Assembly (NCBI RefSeq): GCF_024498355.1
Contig: NZ_CP101833.1
Span: 291,001 to 355,000, forward strand
Reading direction: 5' to 3'
From: Bacillus pumilus
GTDB taxonomy: Bacteria > Bacillota > Bacilli > Bacillales > Bacillaceae
DNA length: 64,000 nucleotides
In this document: positions 18,934 through 29,455 of the stretch, piece by piece
How the letters are laid out: each line of letters opens with the position of its first letter
How positions within the stretch are numbered: the stretch's first letter is position 1
Program-made: the position numbers and the translations under genes
The notes under the pieces: model-generated
Told to the model about the DNA's origin: nothing
Database searches by the model: none
Seen by the model: only the letters and a program-made list of their open reading frames with translations

Positions 18934-19695
18934 TTGTCGATGATGGATAAGCCAATCATGATTTTCCTGCATGGTGGAGGAGTAAGCAGCTGGATGTGGC
19001 AGGAACAGATTGAAACATTTAAAGAAGTATATGATTGCTATACCCCTGATCTCATCGGTCATGGGACAAGAGCAAATGAACAGCCGTTTTCCATGCGAGA
19101 AAGCACCCGTGAGATCATCTCATGGATTGAGGAGCATGCGCACGGCCGTACAGTCATTCTCATTGGATTCTCTCTAGGTGCGCAGATTGCCGTTGATATG
19201 TTATCGAGAGAGCCAGACATCGTAGACATAGCCGTGATCAATAGCGCCCTTGTGATGCCATTGCCGTGGCTCTATTTGATGGTGAAGCCTATTTTACCTC
19301 TTACGTACCCGTTATTAAAGAAAGATTGGTTTATCCAGCATCAAGCTGAAAAGATGGGGATTCCAAAGCATGTACTGGAACATTATGCGGCTGATTCGAA
19401 ACATTTGCAAAAGGAAATTCTTCTTACAATGTTTCAAGAAAACCTTCATTACAAGCTGCCAGACACGTTTCAGCAAGCAAAAGCACGGATTCTTGTGACA
19501 GTAGGAGAAAAGGAAAGAGGCATCATGAAACGGTCAGCGAAAAAAATCACGAATGCACACCCAAAGGCAGAAGGATTCATCGTTCCAGCCATTGGACATA
19601 CGTTTACTTTTGAAAAGAAAGACCTCTTTACCGAAATGATCAAATGCTTTGTAGAGGCGCGTGAGTTACCAGCTGAATTAATAGAAATCAGGTAG
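18934..19695 (+). CDS. Alpha/beta hydrolase
   Basis: This 253-residue protein has the alpha/beta hydrolase core: IFLHGGGVSSWMW (oxyanion loop) near residue 12, the nucleophile elbow GFSLGAQ (Ser near 90), and a C-terminal histidine in PAIGHTFTF near 228. An acid in the GEKERGIMKR segment completes the likely triad. Substrate unknown; small esterase or peptidase-like. The frame begins at 18922, but AAGGATGGTGG (18918-18928) is properly spaced only from TTG at 18934. It lies alone between opuA and an SDR gene; I do not recall it at this site in B. subtilis. Confidence 0.75.
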   Translation: MSMMDKPIMIFLHGGGVSSWMWQEQIETFKEVYDCYTPDLIGHGTRANEQPFSMRESTREIISWIEEHAHGRTVILIGFSLGAQIAVDMLSREPDIVDIAVINSALVMPLPWLYLMVKPILPLTYPLLKKDWFIQHQAEKMGIPKHVLEHYAADSKHLQKEILLTMFQENLHYKLPDTFQQAKARILVTVGEKERGIMKRSAKKITNAHPKAEGFIVPAIGHTFTFEKKDLFTEMIKCFVEARELPAELIEIR

Positions 19696-19829
19696 TCATG
19701 CCATGATGAAGTGAAGAAAGGCATAAAAGGGGCAGCCGTGTCTTAGAATTTGTATGATATAGATATAAACATGCTTACAGCTGAGCTGTTGCACGACTGG
19801 AAGCTCGTGAGCCATAGAAGGAGGAGCTA

Positions 19830-20552
19830 ATGAGAAAAAACTATATCATTTTCGGTGCAAGTCAAGGATTAGGGGATGCTTTTGTGAAAGGTCTTCCTTC
19901 AAGTGGAGATACAGTTTGGATTGTGTCACGAAGTGAACCAAGCAGTTTGAACATAGATGACGGAGTACATAGAATTTGGCTGAAAATCGATTTATCAAGC
20001 CAAACACATATCCCTTTTATGCTCGAAGCATTGGGGAACAAGGCCATTGATGTCCTGATTTATAATGTGGGTTTATGGGAGAAACGAGGCTTTGAAGACG
20101 ATTATTCTTTCGATGAGGATCAGCCAGAGGATATCGCTCATTTAATCAATGTGAATGTTACCTCAACCATTACCTACATCCAAGCATTGCTTCCGCACGT
20201 AAGGAAATCTGAGAGTGGAAAGATCATCGTGATTGGCTCTACTGCGGGACTCGACCATACGAACCTGCCGCAGGTTTCCTTTGTAGCGTCTAAATTTGGA
20301 TTGCGCGGGATTGTGAATGCACTGAGAGAGCATGTGAGAAAAGATAAAATATCCGTGACCTGCATCAATCCAGGAGAGCTTGCGGCTGAGATTCCTTATG
20401 AAGATGGAGCAGAAAAAGCCATCACCCTATATGATGAAACAAGAATACCTGTGCAAGATATTGTGGAGCTTGCGAGATGCGTGATTCATTTATCAAGGGT
20501 ATCTTGTGTGAAAGAAATCAACGTCCCAGCGATGACAGATTTGAATGCTTAA
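19830..20552 (+). CDS. SDR-family oxidoreductase
   Basis: A 240-residue short-chain dehydrogenase with cofactor loop GASQGLGDAF near residue 9, NVG near 75, catalytic serine region VIGSTAGLDH near 132, a modified active site FVASKFGLRG near 150 (Phe precedes VASK where the Tyr of YxxxK is usual), and INPGELA near 180. The replacement of the catalytic Tyr by Phe (PQVSFVASK) makes the usual catalytic mechanism doubtful. It resembles YueD/benzil-reductase-like SDRs in size and opening. The ATG follows AGAAGGAGGAGCTA. Monocistronic with its own terminator. Confidence 0.75.
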   Translation: MRKNYIIFGASQGLGDAFVKGLPSSGDTVWIVSRSEPSSLNIDDGVHRIWLKIDLSSQTHIPFMLEALGNKAIDVLIYNVGLWEKRGFEDDYSFDEDQPEDIAHLINVNVTSTITYIQALLPHVRKSESGKIIVIGSTAGLDHTNLPQVSFVASKFGLRGIVNALREHVRKDKISVTCINPGELAAEIPYEDGAEKAITLYDETRIPVQDIVELARCVIHLSRVSCVKEINVPAMTDLNA

Positions 20553-20571
20553 ATGGTCGGAATAAAGTAGA

Positions 20572-20607
20572 CCACCCGCTTTAAGAAAAGACGGGTGGCT
20601 TTTTTTA
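20572..20607 (+). terminator. intrinsic terminator of the SDR gene
   Basis: CCACCCG (20572-20578) pairs with CGGGTGG (20592-20598), followed by CTTTTTTT. It lies between convergent genes; the minus-strand direction has a poor T tract. Confidence 0.8.
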
Positions 20608-20609
20608 TT

Positions 20610-21737
20610 TTACGATACATGCTGCTGAAGCGTTTTGTATACAGCCTCAGTCAAAATCTCAATGCCAGTAAAGATAGCAGAGCGGTCGAATGTCATATAA
20701 GGATGATGAAGCCCTGGTGTTAAATCACAGCCTAATCCGAGCATCGTGGATTTGATATGCGGAACTTCTGCTGCATAAAAATGAAAATCCTCTCCACCTG
20801 TCGTCACGATCGGCGGATCGAGCTGCTCTTTGCCTAAAACGTGTTCAATCGCATCAGACATGATCTGGACGGCATCCTCATTTAATGTCGCAGCTGGCAA
20901 ACGATGATCTGTTGAAAGTGTAATAGAAGCGCCAAAGGCGTCCGCTACAGAATGACAAGCTCTTTCAATTTCCTTTTCTAGTTCATCCATCACTTCGTTT
21001 GTTTGTGCCCGAATATCTAGTGTAAAAGAAGCCTTACCAGGTATGATGTTTGAGCTGCCGCCGCCTGCATTCAGATTGGTCATTTTCACAGAATGCGCTA
21101 CTCTTGGGTCGACATGTATATGCGCTAGTCTTTGCACGAGGGTAGCAGCGACTTCAATAACATTGATACCGAGGTGTGGGCGTGCACCGTGCGCTTCCTC
21201 TCCAATAATTGTTCCGATGTAATGATTACTTGACCCGTGTAAAATCGCTGGAGCGCAGCGTCCGTTTAGTGTTTCTTGAATTGGGCGCACGTGCACTCCG
21301 TATAAGTAATCGACATCTGATAACACACCTTTTTCAATCATCTTCAGAGCGCCTCCGCCTCTTTCTTCAGCTGGCTGAAAAATGAACCGGATCGTGCCGT
21401 TCGGTCGTTCTTTTTCCTTTAATGCCATGAAGGTGCCGAGGGCCATCGTCATGTGCGCATCGTGACCACATGAATGATTGGCTTGAAACACCCCATCTAC
21501 TTCCTGCCAAAGTGCATCAATATCGGCTCTCACTGCGACCACTGGTGCGCCTTCTCCAATTTCACCGATCACCCCTGTACAGTCTTCAAATGTTCGTGTC
21601 TTGCAGCCCAGCTTCTTTAAAGTGTCTTCGATATAAGCGGTCGTATTCGTTTCTTCCCAGCTTATTTCTGGATGGGCATGCAGGTGCTCAAAGATGTCTG
21701 TCACGGTTTGTTTCATTTCGTTTGTCAAAGTTGTCAT
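20610..21737 (-). CDS. amhX: M20-family amidohydrolase AmhX
   Basis: The 375-residue protein is an M20D metallo-amidohydrolase (amino acid/peptide deacylase type). RADIDAL near residue 68 and CGHDAHM near 90 carry the metal ligands, EERGGGA near 125 the catalytic Glu, and the dimerisation domain runs from about 170 to 280. The frame is open to 21770, but AAGGAGG precedes the ATG at 21737, which is taken as start. In B. subtilis amhX also follows opuA and precedes ycgA. It is divergent from ycgA across about 150 bp. It presumably releases an amino acid or amine from an N-acyl conjugate; the substrate is not known. Confidence 0.87.
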   Translation of the reverse strand: MTTLTNEMKQTVTDIFEHLHAHPEISWEETNTTAYIEDTLKKLGCKTRTFEDCTGVIGEIGEGAPVVAVRADIDALWQEVDGVFQANHSCGHDAHMTMALGTFMALKEKERPNGTIRFIFQPAEERGGGALKMIEKGVLSDVDYLYGVHVRPIQETLNGRCAPAILHGSSNHYIGTIIGEEAHGARPHLGINVIEVAATLVQRLAHIHVDPRVAHSVKMTNLNAGGGSSNIIPGKASFTLDIRAQTNEVMDELEKEIERACHSVADAFGASITLSTDHRLPAATLNEDAVQIMSDAIEHVLGKEQLDPPIVTTGGEDFHFYAAEVPHIKSTMLGLGCDLTPGLHHPYMTFDRSAIFTGIEILTEAVYKTLQQHVS

Positions 21738-21890
21738 GAGAAGCCTCCTTGCTGACAGATAATCTGCCAAAACATTCTTTTAGTGAAATAATATTGATCT
21801 TAAATATCATCGATGTTTATAATATAACACATCATTTGATTATTCAGAAAATTAAGTGAAATTCTGATCGGGACAAAGGGGTTATGCCAG

Positions 21891-23321
21891 ATGAAAACAG
21901 CGACAGTATCAGCACCTAAGAAGCAAAAACGAAAACTTCAAATGCCGGATGCGTATGTGCTCTTATTTATGATTGCACTGATTTGTACCATTGCAACGTA
22001 TTTTGTACCAGCAGGTGAATTTGACCGAAAAACATCAGGAGATATCACAACAGCCGTTCCTGGCAGCTATCATCGCATTGATCAATCACCAGTGAGTGCG
22101 GTTGGCTTTTTCACAGCCATTCAAGAAGGAATGGTGGGGTCATCTTCTATTATTTTTCTGATTTTATTTACTGGCGGAACCATTGCGATCTTGGAACGGA
22201 CAGGTGCAATTAACGGGATGATTCACCATGTCATCAGCCGGTTTCAAACAAAGCAGTTACTGTTCATTTGTATTGTCGGTGGCTTATTTTCTGTGCTTGG
22301 GACGACCGGAATTGTCGTGAACTCTGTCATTGGCTTTATTCCTATCGGCATCATTGTGGCACGATCTTTGAAGTGGGACGCTGTGGCGGGGGCGGCGGTC
22401 ATTTACATCGGCTGTTATGCCGGCTTTAACGCAACGATTTTATCACCATCTCCACTAGGTTTATCTCAAACGATTGCAGAGCTGCCAATCTTTTCTGGAA
22501 TTGGTCTTCGTGTCATTATTTATCTTTGCTTTCTGATTTCTAGTATTGTGTACATCTACTTATATACAAGGCGCCTGAAGAATAAAGAAAAGGGAAGCCT
22601 TCTTGGCGATCAATGGTTTCCTGCTAAGGGGCTTGGAGGAGCTGAAGCGGAATCAGTGGACAAGCCTGCCTTTACCAGCAGACATAAGCTGATTTTAGCG
22701 GTGTGTGGTTTGTCACTTGGGGGCTTTTTATATGGCGCGCTTCAGCTTGGCTGGACCGATAAGGAAATGGCGGGTGTGTTTATTTTTATGGCGATCGCTG
22801 CTGGACTGCTTGGCGGATTAGCAGCCAATGATATTGCGAAAACGTTTATTGTCGGCTGTCAAAGCCTTGTATACGGCGCACTTATTGTCGGGATGGCGCG
22901 CTGCATTTCAGTTATTCTAGAAAACGGTAAATTGCTTGATACAGTGGTCAATGGCTTGGCGAGTATGCTGACAGGATTTAGTCCAATTGCTGGTGCGATC
23001 GGGATGTATATGGCAAGTGCGCTTCTTCACTTTTTGATTTCATCAGGGTCAGGAGAAGCTGTTGTCTTTATTCCGATTCTTGCGCCGCTGGCTGATTTAA
23101 TGGGCATCACGAGACAGGTAGCTGTAGAAGCTGTCATGCTCGGCGAAGGAGTAGTCAACTGTGTCAATCCTACTTCAGGTGTGTTGATGGCTGTGCTTGC
23201 AGCAAGTGGTATTCCTTATGTGAAGTGGCTGCGTTTTATGGTGCCGCTTGCGCTCATTTGGTTTGTCATCGGTCTTGTGTTTATTTGTATCGGAGTGATG
23301 ATCAACTGGGGACCTTATTAA
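21891..23321 (+). CDS. ycgA: YfcC-family membrane transporter YcgA
   Basis: This 476-residue polytopic protein has about 12 hydrophobic segments and belongs to the YfcC/DcuC-like C4-dicarboxylate or amino acid carrier family. Conserved signatures include [10 protein letters not shown] near residue 42, [16 protein letters not shown] near 90, and [25 protein letters not shown] near 385. The context with the N-acyl amidohydrolase AmhX suggests uptake or export of the same compound class (inference). It matches B. subtilis YcgA by position and length. The start follows AAAGGGGTTATGCCAG, a rather weak ribosome binding site. Confidence 0.82.
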   Translation: MKTATVSAPKKQKRKLQMPDAYVLLFMIALICTIATYFVPAGEFDRKTSGDITTAVPGSYHRIDQSPVSAVGFFTAIQEGMVGSSSIIFLILFTGGTIAILERTGAINGMIHHVISRFQTKQLLFICIVGGLFSVLGTTGIVVNSVIGFIPIGIIVARSLKWDAVAGAAVIYIGCYAGFNATILSPSPLGLSQTIAELPIFSGIGLRVIIYLCFLISSIVYIYLYTRRLKNKEKGSLLGDQWFPAKGLGGAEAESVDKPAFTSRHKLILAVCGLSLGGFLYGALQLGWTDKEMAGVFIFMAIAAGLLGGLAANDIAKTFIVGCQSLVYGALIVGMARCISVILENGKLLDTVVNGLASMLTGFSPIAGAIGMYMASALLHFLISSGSGEAVVFIPILAPLADLMGITRQVAVEAVMLGEGVVNCVNPTSGVLMAVLAASGIPYVKWLRFMVPLALIWFVIGLVFICIGVMINWGPY

Positions 23322-23330
23322 ATATGTATG

Positions 23331-23362
23331 AAGCTGCTGAAGAGAGTTTGGCAGCTTTTTTT
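23331..23362 (+). terminator. intrinsic terminator of ycgA
   Basis: AAGCTGC (23331-23337) pairs with GCAGCTT (23351-23357), followed by TTTTT. Confidence 0.75.
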
Positions 23363-23445
23363 GTGGAAATATGTATGGAAACAGCGGTTTTAAAGCACAA
23401 TAAGTGTGTTCACAAATTCGCTACATATTTTTTTGAGTAACCCCC

Positions 23446-23474
23446 TTGCAAAAGTTTGTGAAATATTGCACAAT
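23446..23474 (+). promoter_or_regulatory. candidate ldh promoter
   Basis: TTGCAA (23446-23451) followed after 17 nt by CACAAT (-10-like). The first Rex box covers the spacer and -10, consistent with repression. The -10 match is imperfect. Confidence 0.4.
23456..23473. promoter_or_regulatory. Rex operator 1 upstream of ldh
   Basis: TTGTGAAATATTGCACAA is a near-palindromic Rex box (TTGTGAA-N4-TTCACAA) with one mismatch in the right arm. Rex represses ldh-lctP in B. subtilis when NADH/NAD+ is low. Confidence 0.8.
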
Positions 23475-23477
23475 AAG

Positions 23478-23497
23478 TATGTGAAATACTTCACAAA
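23478..23497. promoter_or_regulatory. Rex operator 2 upstream of ldh
   Basis: TATGTGAAATACTTCACAAA has perfect TGTGAA/TTCACA arms with a 4-nt spacer, the Rex consensus. It lies 23 bp (centre to centre) downstream of box 1, about two helical turns, so two Rex dimers could bind the same face. Confidence 0.88.
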
Positions 23498-23529
23498 TAA
23501 ACACAACCTAGTTTTACTCAGGAGGATGA

Positions 23530-24483
<954 letters not shown>

Positions 24484-24526
24484 TCAATCAAAGACAATCT
24501 ATCTGAGCAGAAAAGGATGAATCACT

Positions 24527-26149
24527 ATGTGGCAGCAAATATATGATCCGTTTGGTAATGAGTTCGTAAGTGCATTGGTGGCAATGCTTCCAATTTTATT
24601 TTTTCTATTTGCATTAACCGTATTTAAGTTAAAAGGTGTTTTAGCCGCTTGTTTTACCTTAATCGTCAGTTTTGTAACAGCTGTTTTCTTCTTTCATATG
24701 CCAGTTGAAAAGGCACTATCTGCTGTGCTGCTCGGTATATCTAATGGGCTGTGGCCGATTGGATATATCGTCATCATGGCCGTATGGCTCTATAAAATTG
24801 CTGTGAAATCTGGAAAATTTGATGTCATTCGTTCTAGTATTGCAGGAATATCTCAAGATCAACGTCTTCAGCTCTTATTAATTGGTTTTAGTTTTAACGC
24901 ATTTTTAGAAGGAGCAGCTGGGTTTGGGGTACCGATAGCGATCAGTGCCGCCCTCTTAACAGAGCTTGGATTTAAGCCACTCAAAGCCGCAATGCTCTGC
25001 TTAATTGCCAATGCTGCGTCTGGCGCATTTGGTGCAGTGGGCATCCCAGTCATTACAGGGGCGCAAATGGGCAATATGACGCCGCTCGCTTTATCTCAAA
25101 CCCTTGTGTATACGATCCCATTTATTTCTTTCTGTATCCCGTTTCTACTCATTTTGATTGTAGACGGCTTCAAAGGGATCAAAGAAACGCTGCCAGCCTT
25201 GCTTGTTGTTAGTGGAAGTTATGCGATTTTGCAAGCTGTAACGATGGTGATGATGGGCCCTGAGCTTGCCAACATTATTTCAGCCTTAGCAAGTATGGGA
25301 ATTTTGGCTTTATTTCTTCGAAAATGGCAGCCAAAACACATTTATCGTGAAGAAGGAGCACCAGCCATTGAACAGAAACAAACGTATCGCGGAGTTGAAG
25401 TCTTGAAAGCATGGTCTCCATTCTATATTTTAACTGCCGTTATTACTGTATGGAGTCTGCCAGCATTTAAAGCATTGTTTGCTGTAGGAGGACCACTCAA
25501 TTGGACGACGATTTTAGTGAAAATGCCGTTTCTACATCAGCAAATTGTGAAATTACCACCAATTGCACAAACAGAAACCCCCATTGATGCGATCTTTAAA
25601 ATTGATGTCATCAGTGCAACAGGTACTGCCATTTTCATTGCGGTCATGCTGACAGGATTGCTTAGTAAACATATTAAATTAACAGAAGGCGCTGCCTGCT
25701 TAAAAGCAGCGGTGAAGGAGCTGTGGGTACCTGTTCTCACCATTTGTTTTGTCATGGGTTTTGCAGGCTTGGCGAACTTTGCCGGACTGAGCTCTGCAAT
25801 TGGACTTGCGCTTGCAAAAACAGGCGATTTGTTCCCGCTTGTCAGCCCAGTACTTGGCTGGATCGGTGTGTTTATTACGGGATCTGTCGTGAGTAACAAC
25901 GCATTATTCGGTAACCTTCAAGCGGTCACTGCTTCTCAAATCGGCTCACAGGCAGGTTTGTTAATCGGTGCGAATACAACCGGTGGTGTCATGGCGAAGT
26001 TAATTTCTCCACAATCAATCGCCATCGCTACAGCAGCCGTTGGAGAAACAGGTAAAGAATCTGAGCTATTCCAAAAGACAGTGAAGTACAGTGTCATCCT
26101 GCTTGCCATCGTGTGTATATGGACGTTCATTCTTGCTCAATTTGTATAG
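24527..26149 (+). CDS. lctP: L-lactate permease LctP
   Basis: A 540-residue polytopic transporter of the LctP/GlcA lactate permease family (PF02652). It has 13 or so hydrophobic segments, the conserved [20 protein letters not shown] near residue 125 and the C-terminal [14 protein letters not shown] near 450, typical of the family. It moves lactate with protons and, in the operon with ldh, exports fermentation product or takes lactate up. The gene starts 43 bp after ldh and is presumably cotranscribed from the Rex-controlled promoter. Confidence 0.95.
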   Translation: MWQQIYDPFGNEFVSALVAMLPILFFLFALTVFKLKGVLAACFTLIVSFVTAVFFFHMPVEKALSAVLLGISNGLWPIGYIVIMAVWLYKIAVKSGKFDVIRSSIAGISQDQRLQLLLIGFSFNAFLEGAAGFGVPIAISAALLTELGFKPLKAAMLCLIANAASGAFGAVGIPVITGAQMGNMTPLALSQTLVYTIPFISFCIPFLLILIVDGFKGIKETLPALLVVSGSYAILQAVTMVMMGPELANIISALASMGILALFLRKWQPKHIYREEGAPAIEQKQTYRGVEVLKAWSPFYILTAVITVWSLPAFKALFAVGGPLNWTTILVKMPFLHQQIVKLPPIAQTETPIDAIFKIDVISATGTAIFIAVMLTGLLSKHIKLTEGAACLKAAVKELWVPVLTICFVMGFAGLANFAGLSSAIGLALAKTGDLFPLVSPVLGWIGVFITGSVVSNNALFGNLQAVTASQIGSQAGLLIGANTTGGVMAKLISPQSIAIATAAVGETGKESELFQKTVKYSVILLAIVCIWTFILAQFV

Positions 26150-26153
26150 GTTT

Positions 26154-26188
26154 TAAAAAAGACTGAGAGCCATATCAGTCTTTTTTTG
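26154..26188. terminator. bidirectional terminator between lctP and ntdR
   Basis: GACTGA (26161-26166) pairs with TCAGTC (26175-26180), with A's before and T's after, so it can work for both convergent genes. Confidence 0.85.
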
Positions 26189-26189
26189 T

Positions 26190-27179
26190 TTATGTAGATT
26201 CTCTTGTCACGAGCCGGGTAGGCAGCTGAATATGTTCACGCTCTAATGGTTTTTGGTTTTGCAGGAGCTGGATCATTTGCTGCACAGACCGCTGGCCAAG
26301 CTCTACGATCGGGATGTCGATGGTGGTGATCGTTGGAGCCGTCACCTCGCAAATGTCTTGGTTGTCATAGCCGATAACCGCTAGATCCTCGGGGATTTGA
26401 TAACCATATGAAATGGCTTGTTTAATGAGCCCTGCTGCGACTTGATCATTGCCGGTAAAAATGGCATCAGGTGTATCCGGCATGTCATGGATCAAATCCA
26501 TTAAGCGAAAGCCGTCTTCAATGGTAAAGGCCTCCCCAAACAGCCAATCTTCATTTAGCGGCAAACCGTGAGCAGAAAGCGCATCAAGATAGCCCTGTCT
26601 TCTTTGTTTCTGTGCCTCACTACTTTCTGTATCAAAGCAAAACCCAATCGATTTACGTCCTGACCGAATCAAATAGTCAACAGCTTTATAGGCGGCTTCG
26701 CGCTCATCGTATCCAATAATCGGGATGTCTGCTGTTTGATGATATTCATTCGCCATGACAATGGGGCCGTTTGCTAAAAACGGCTCGATCTTTTCCCACT
26801 TATTTTCTAATGCCCCTAAGATGACGCCATCTACTTCTTTTCTTTTTAATAATTGAAGCCCTTCGATCTCTAGGGATTCTTGGTAAAACGTCTGGAGCAC
26901 GATAGCTTTATACCCTTGATCCAGTGCTTCCTTTGAAATGCCTTTAATCAATTGTGCAAAAAAAGGATGGTCCACAGCCGGGACAGACACAGCAATGGTC
27001 TTTGTCTGATGTGAACGAAGGGTGCGAGCCGCTGAACTCGGCGTATACTCCATTTCCTTCATCACCTGTAAAATGTGCTGCCGCTTTTCCTCTGACACAT
27101 ATGGATGATGATTCAGCACCCTAGAAACAGTAGTGGTTGAAACCCCGCAGCGCTTGGCAATTTCATAAATTGTACACAT
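26190..27179 (-). CDS. ntdR: LacI-family regulator NtdR of the kanosamine/NTD operon
   Basis: This 329-residue LacI/GalR protein begins MCTIYEIAKRCGVSTTTVSRVLNHHP, the standard helix-turn-helix and hinge helix, followed by a periplasmic-binding-protein-like sensor domain (IGYDEREAAYKAVDYLIRSG near 190; GNDQVAAG near 240). It is divergent from ntdABC, as NtdR (YhjM) is in B. subtilis, where it activates ntdABC in response to neotrehalosadiamine or kanosamine. An open frame extends to 27323, but that would overlap the promoter; AAAGGA lies 9 nt before the ATG at 27179. The operator-like box is at 27212-27225. Confidence 0.85.
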   Translation of the reverse strand: MCTIYEIAKRCGVSTTTVSRVLNHHPYVSEEKRQHILQVMKEMEYTPSSAARTLRSHQTKTIAVSVPAVDHPFFAQLIKGISKEALDQGYKAIVLQTFYQESLEIEGLQLLKRKEVDGVILGALENKWEKIEPFLANGPIVMANEYHQTADIPIIGYDEREAAYKAVDYLIRSGRKSIGFCFDTESSEAQKQRRQGYLDALSAHGLPLNEDWLFGEAFTIEDGFRLMDLIHDMPDTPDAIFTGNDQVAAGLIKQAISYGYQIPEDLAVIGYDNQDICEVTAPTITTIDIPIVELGQRSVQQMIQLLQNQKPLEREHIQLPTRLVTREST

Positions 27180-27211
27180 ATTAACAAATCCTTTACACAA
27201 AGTTATTGTTC

Positions 27212-27225
27212 TGAAATCGATAACA
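27212..27225. promoter_or_regulatory. LacI-family operator (NtdR box or cre) upstream of ntdA
   Basis: TGAAATCGATAACA has the central CG and flanking half-sites of LacI/CcpA-type operators (TGNAANCGNWWNCA). It ends 3 bp before the ntdA -35 box, the place for an activator. NtdR, encoded next door, is the likely ligand; CcpA is the alternative. Confidence 0.6.
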
Positions 27226-27228
27226 TCA

Positions 27229-27257
27229 TTTACAATGTGAAACAAGTTAAATATTAA
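27229..27257 (+). promoter_or_regulatory. SigA-type promoter of ntdABC
   Basis: TTTACA (27229-27234), a 17-nt spacer, and TATTAA (27252-27257). The start codon of ntdA is 31 nt downstream of the -10 box. Confidence 0.6.
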
Positions 27258-27288
27258 CAAATGGAATTGATTAATTGGAGGGAATGGA

Positions 27289-28614
27289 ATGCAAATATTG
27301 ACGAAGATATCAGGTAAAAGCAAGGATTATCTACCTTTGCTGGATATGATCAATCAAGGTGTTCAAGTAAAGTCTGATTCAGTTGAAAAGCATCTAGCGA
27401 ATGAAAAGCTGGTGACGTTCCTGGAGCAAGATATTGAGCACACGGGCTTGGAAAAAATTCTCTTCCATTATAAACAAAATAAGGAAAAAAAGATACCGTT
27501 CCTGCCAGTTGATAAATTGATTTCAGAGGATGAGATCGATGATATTATGCAGGTGCTGAAAGAAGTATTGAATTCTGGCCGTTTTACTTCAGGGCCATAT
27601 ATTCCACGTTTTGAAAAAACGCTCGCTGAGTACTTAGGAAAAAAATATGTCATTGCCACGTCAAGTGGAACAGATGCCCTCATGATCAGCCTCATATCAG
27701 CAGGCGTCCATCCAGGAGACGAGGTCATTCTGCCAGCCAATAGCTTTGCTGCAACAGAAAATGCAGTACTTGCCGTTGGGGCTGTTCCGGTTTATGCCGA
27801 TATTGACCCAGACACCTACTGTCTGGCACCGAGTGAAATAGAGAAACATATCACGGATAAGACGGTATGCATTCTTCCGGTTCATTTATATGGAAAGCAA
27901 GCGGATATGAAGGCCATTTCGGCAATTGCGAAGCAGCATGGTCTGAAAATCATTGAGGATGGCTGTCAGGCGATTGGCAGCAGCGGTCTTGGGGCATTTG
28001 GAGACGGACTTGTTCTCAGCTTTAACCCATACAAAAATCTCGGAGTCTGCGGAAAGGCAGGAGCCATCGCAACGAATGATAAAGCCTTAGCCGAAAAATG
28101 CATGGAGATCAGCTATCACGGCTTTGAACCTGGAAAGAAAAATGTCAAACGCAGTGACTACGGCTTTAATTCCAAGATCGATAACTTGCAGGCAGCGATC
28201 GGACTAGAAAGGATGAAGTATTTAGGTCTGCAAAACTTTAAACGTTTTTACTTAGCAAAGCGATACATTGATCAGCTGCAATCGCTTGAGGATAAAGGGT
28301 ATATTAAGCTTTCGAAGTTGACGGATGATCATGTATGGCATCTATTCCCAATCAGGGTGCTGAAAGGAGACCGAGATGAGCTGGCGGCGCAATTGCTGGA
28401 GATGGGCATAGAGACAGATGTCTATTACCCAATTCTATCGCATCAGCATCAAACAAATCTTGTTTCTCAAAACTATAAACAAACGACGCTTCCGCACACA
28501 GAAAAAGCAGCACAGCAATTGCTCCATTTGCCACTTTACCCAGGAATGCCGCTGCAAGATCAGGAGAAAGTCATCGAGGGGGTCCGTCATGTTCTCAAAT
28601 CTTCCATTCAATAA
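27289..28614 (+). CDS. ntdA: NtdA, PLP-dependent 3-oxo-glucose-6-phosphate:glutamate aminotransferase
   Basis: The 441-residue protein is a DegT/DnrJ/EryC1-type sugar aminotransferase. The PLP lysine lies in LSFNPYKNLGVCGKAG near residue 247; SSGTDALMISL near 125 and PANSFAATENAVL near 150 are cofactor-binding segments. Length equals that of B. subtilis NtdA (441 aa), and sequence agreement is high from memory, including a roughly 70-residue N-terminal extension before the catalytic domain. It converts 3-oxo-glucose-6-phosphate to kanosamine-6-phosphate. The ATG follows TTGGAGGGAATGGA. Its 3' end overlaps ntdB by 26 bp. Confidence 0.92.
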   Translation: MQILTKISGKSKDYLPLLDMINQGVQVKSDSVEKHLANEKLVTFLEQDIEHTGLEKILFHYKQNKEKKIPFLPVDKLISEDEIDDIMQVLKEVLNSGRFTSGPYIPRFEKTLAEYLGKKYVIATSSGTDALMISLISAGVHPGDEVILPANSFAATENAVLAVGAVPVYADIDPDTYCLAPSEIEKHITDKTVCILPVHLYGKQADMKAISAIAKQHGLKIIEDGCQAIGSSGLGAFGDGLVLSFNPYKNLGVCGKAGAIATNDKALAEKCMEISYHGFEPGKKNVKRSDYGFNSKIDNLQAAIGLERMKYLGLQNFKRFYLAKRYIDQLQSLEDKGYIKLSKLTDDHVWHLFPIRVLKGDRDELAAQLLEMGIETDVYYPILSHQHQTNLVSQNYKQTTLPHTEKAAQQLLHLPLYPGMPLQDQEKVIEGVRHVLKSSIQ

Positions 28615-29455
28615 AAAGCTGTTAAATCAGCCGCAGAACCCTCAGTGGATCGTCTTCTGTGACTTTGATGAAACCTATTATTCTCACGGGATGACGGAGA
28701 AGCAGAGGGAGGATGTAAAGCGGCTGGAAGCATTTGTGGCAGAAAAGAGTGAAGCAGGGCAGCTCATGCTGGGCTGGGTGACGGGAAGCAGCCTCGATTC
28801 TGTCACGAGCAAAATGGAAAAAGGCGGCTTCAGCCAATTTCCGCATTTCATTGCGTCGAACTTAGGAACTGAGATTGTGTATACGTCGGATGCTCAATTT
28901 GGACAGCCAGATGCGGAATGGATGAAACGGCTGGATGCACAGGGTTTTTCAGATGAAAAAATCGAAGACATCCTGCAAACCGTACGTGAAAAGGGGATTA
29001 CCCTCAAGGCGCAAACGCAGCTGGGCAGCTCAGGATATAAGAAGAATTTCTATTATCAGGAGCAGGATGAACGGACAGACCTTCATCATCTCTCGTTCAT
29101 ACAAACGCTTGCCAAGGAGCGGGGTGTGGCAGTCAACATCAACAAATGCAACCCACTCGCAGGAGACCCTGCGGATTGCTATGATGTCGATTTTTTACCA
29201 GTCGGGACAGGAAAGGATGAAATTGTCCGCTTTATGCTGAGTCAATATGATCTATCAAAAGACCAAGGCTTTGCCTTTGGAGATAGTGGGAACGATTTGA
29301 AGATGCTTCAATCCGTCACGCACGGGTTTCTCGTCCAAAATGCGACGGCCGAGGCCAAACGGCACCATCACCAAATTTGTCATCATGGGTATGCAAAAGG
29401 AATCTACGAAACACTGAAAACAGTGATGTATAAACATGAGGAGGCACATTCATGA
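28589..29455 (+). CDS. ntdB: NtdB, kanosamine-6-phosphate phosphatase
   Basis: A 288-residue HAD phosphatase with motif I VFCDFDETYYSHG near residue 23, motif II LGWVTGSSLDS near 62 and motif IV FAFGDSGNDLKML near 228. It matches B. subtilis NtdB (282 aa), which removes phosphate from kanosamine-6-phosphate to yield kanosamine, an antibiotic amino sugar. The frame is open upstream inside ntdA, but GAGGGGGT at 28576-28583 positions the start at ATG 28589. The gene ends in an ATGA overlap with ntdC, indicating coupled translation. Confidence 0.92.
   Translation: MFSNLPFNKKLLNQPQNPQWIVFCDFDETYYSHGMTEKQREDVKRLEAFVAEKSEAGQLMLGWVTGSSLDSVTSKMEKGGFSQFPHFIASNLGTEIVYTSDAQFGQPDAEWMKRLDAQGFSDEKIEDILQTVREKGITLKAQTQLGSSGYKKNFYYQEQDERTDLHHLSFIQTLAKERGVAVNINKCNPLAGDPADCYDVDFLPVGTGKDEIVRFMLSQYDLSKDQGFAFGDSGNDLKMLQSVTHGFLVQNATAEAKRHHHQICHHGYAKGIYETLKTVMYKHEEAHS

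Noticed and set aside
27225..27241. GTGAAACA next to the ntdA promoter, considered as a second parS site
   Set aside because: The left half does not match; there are about four mismatches to the 16-bp consensus and no palindrome.
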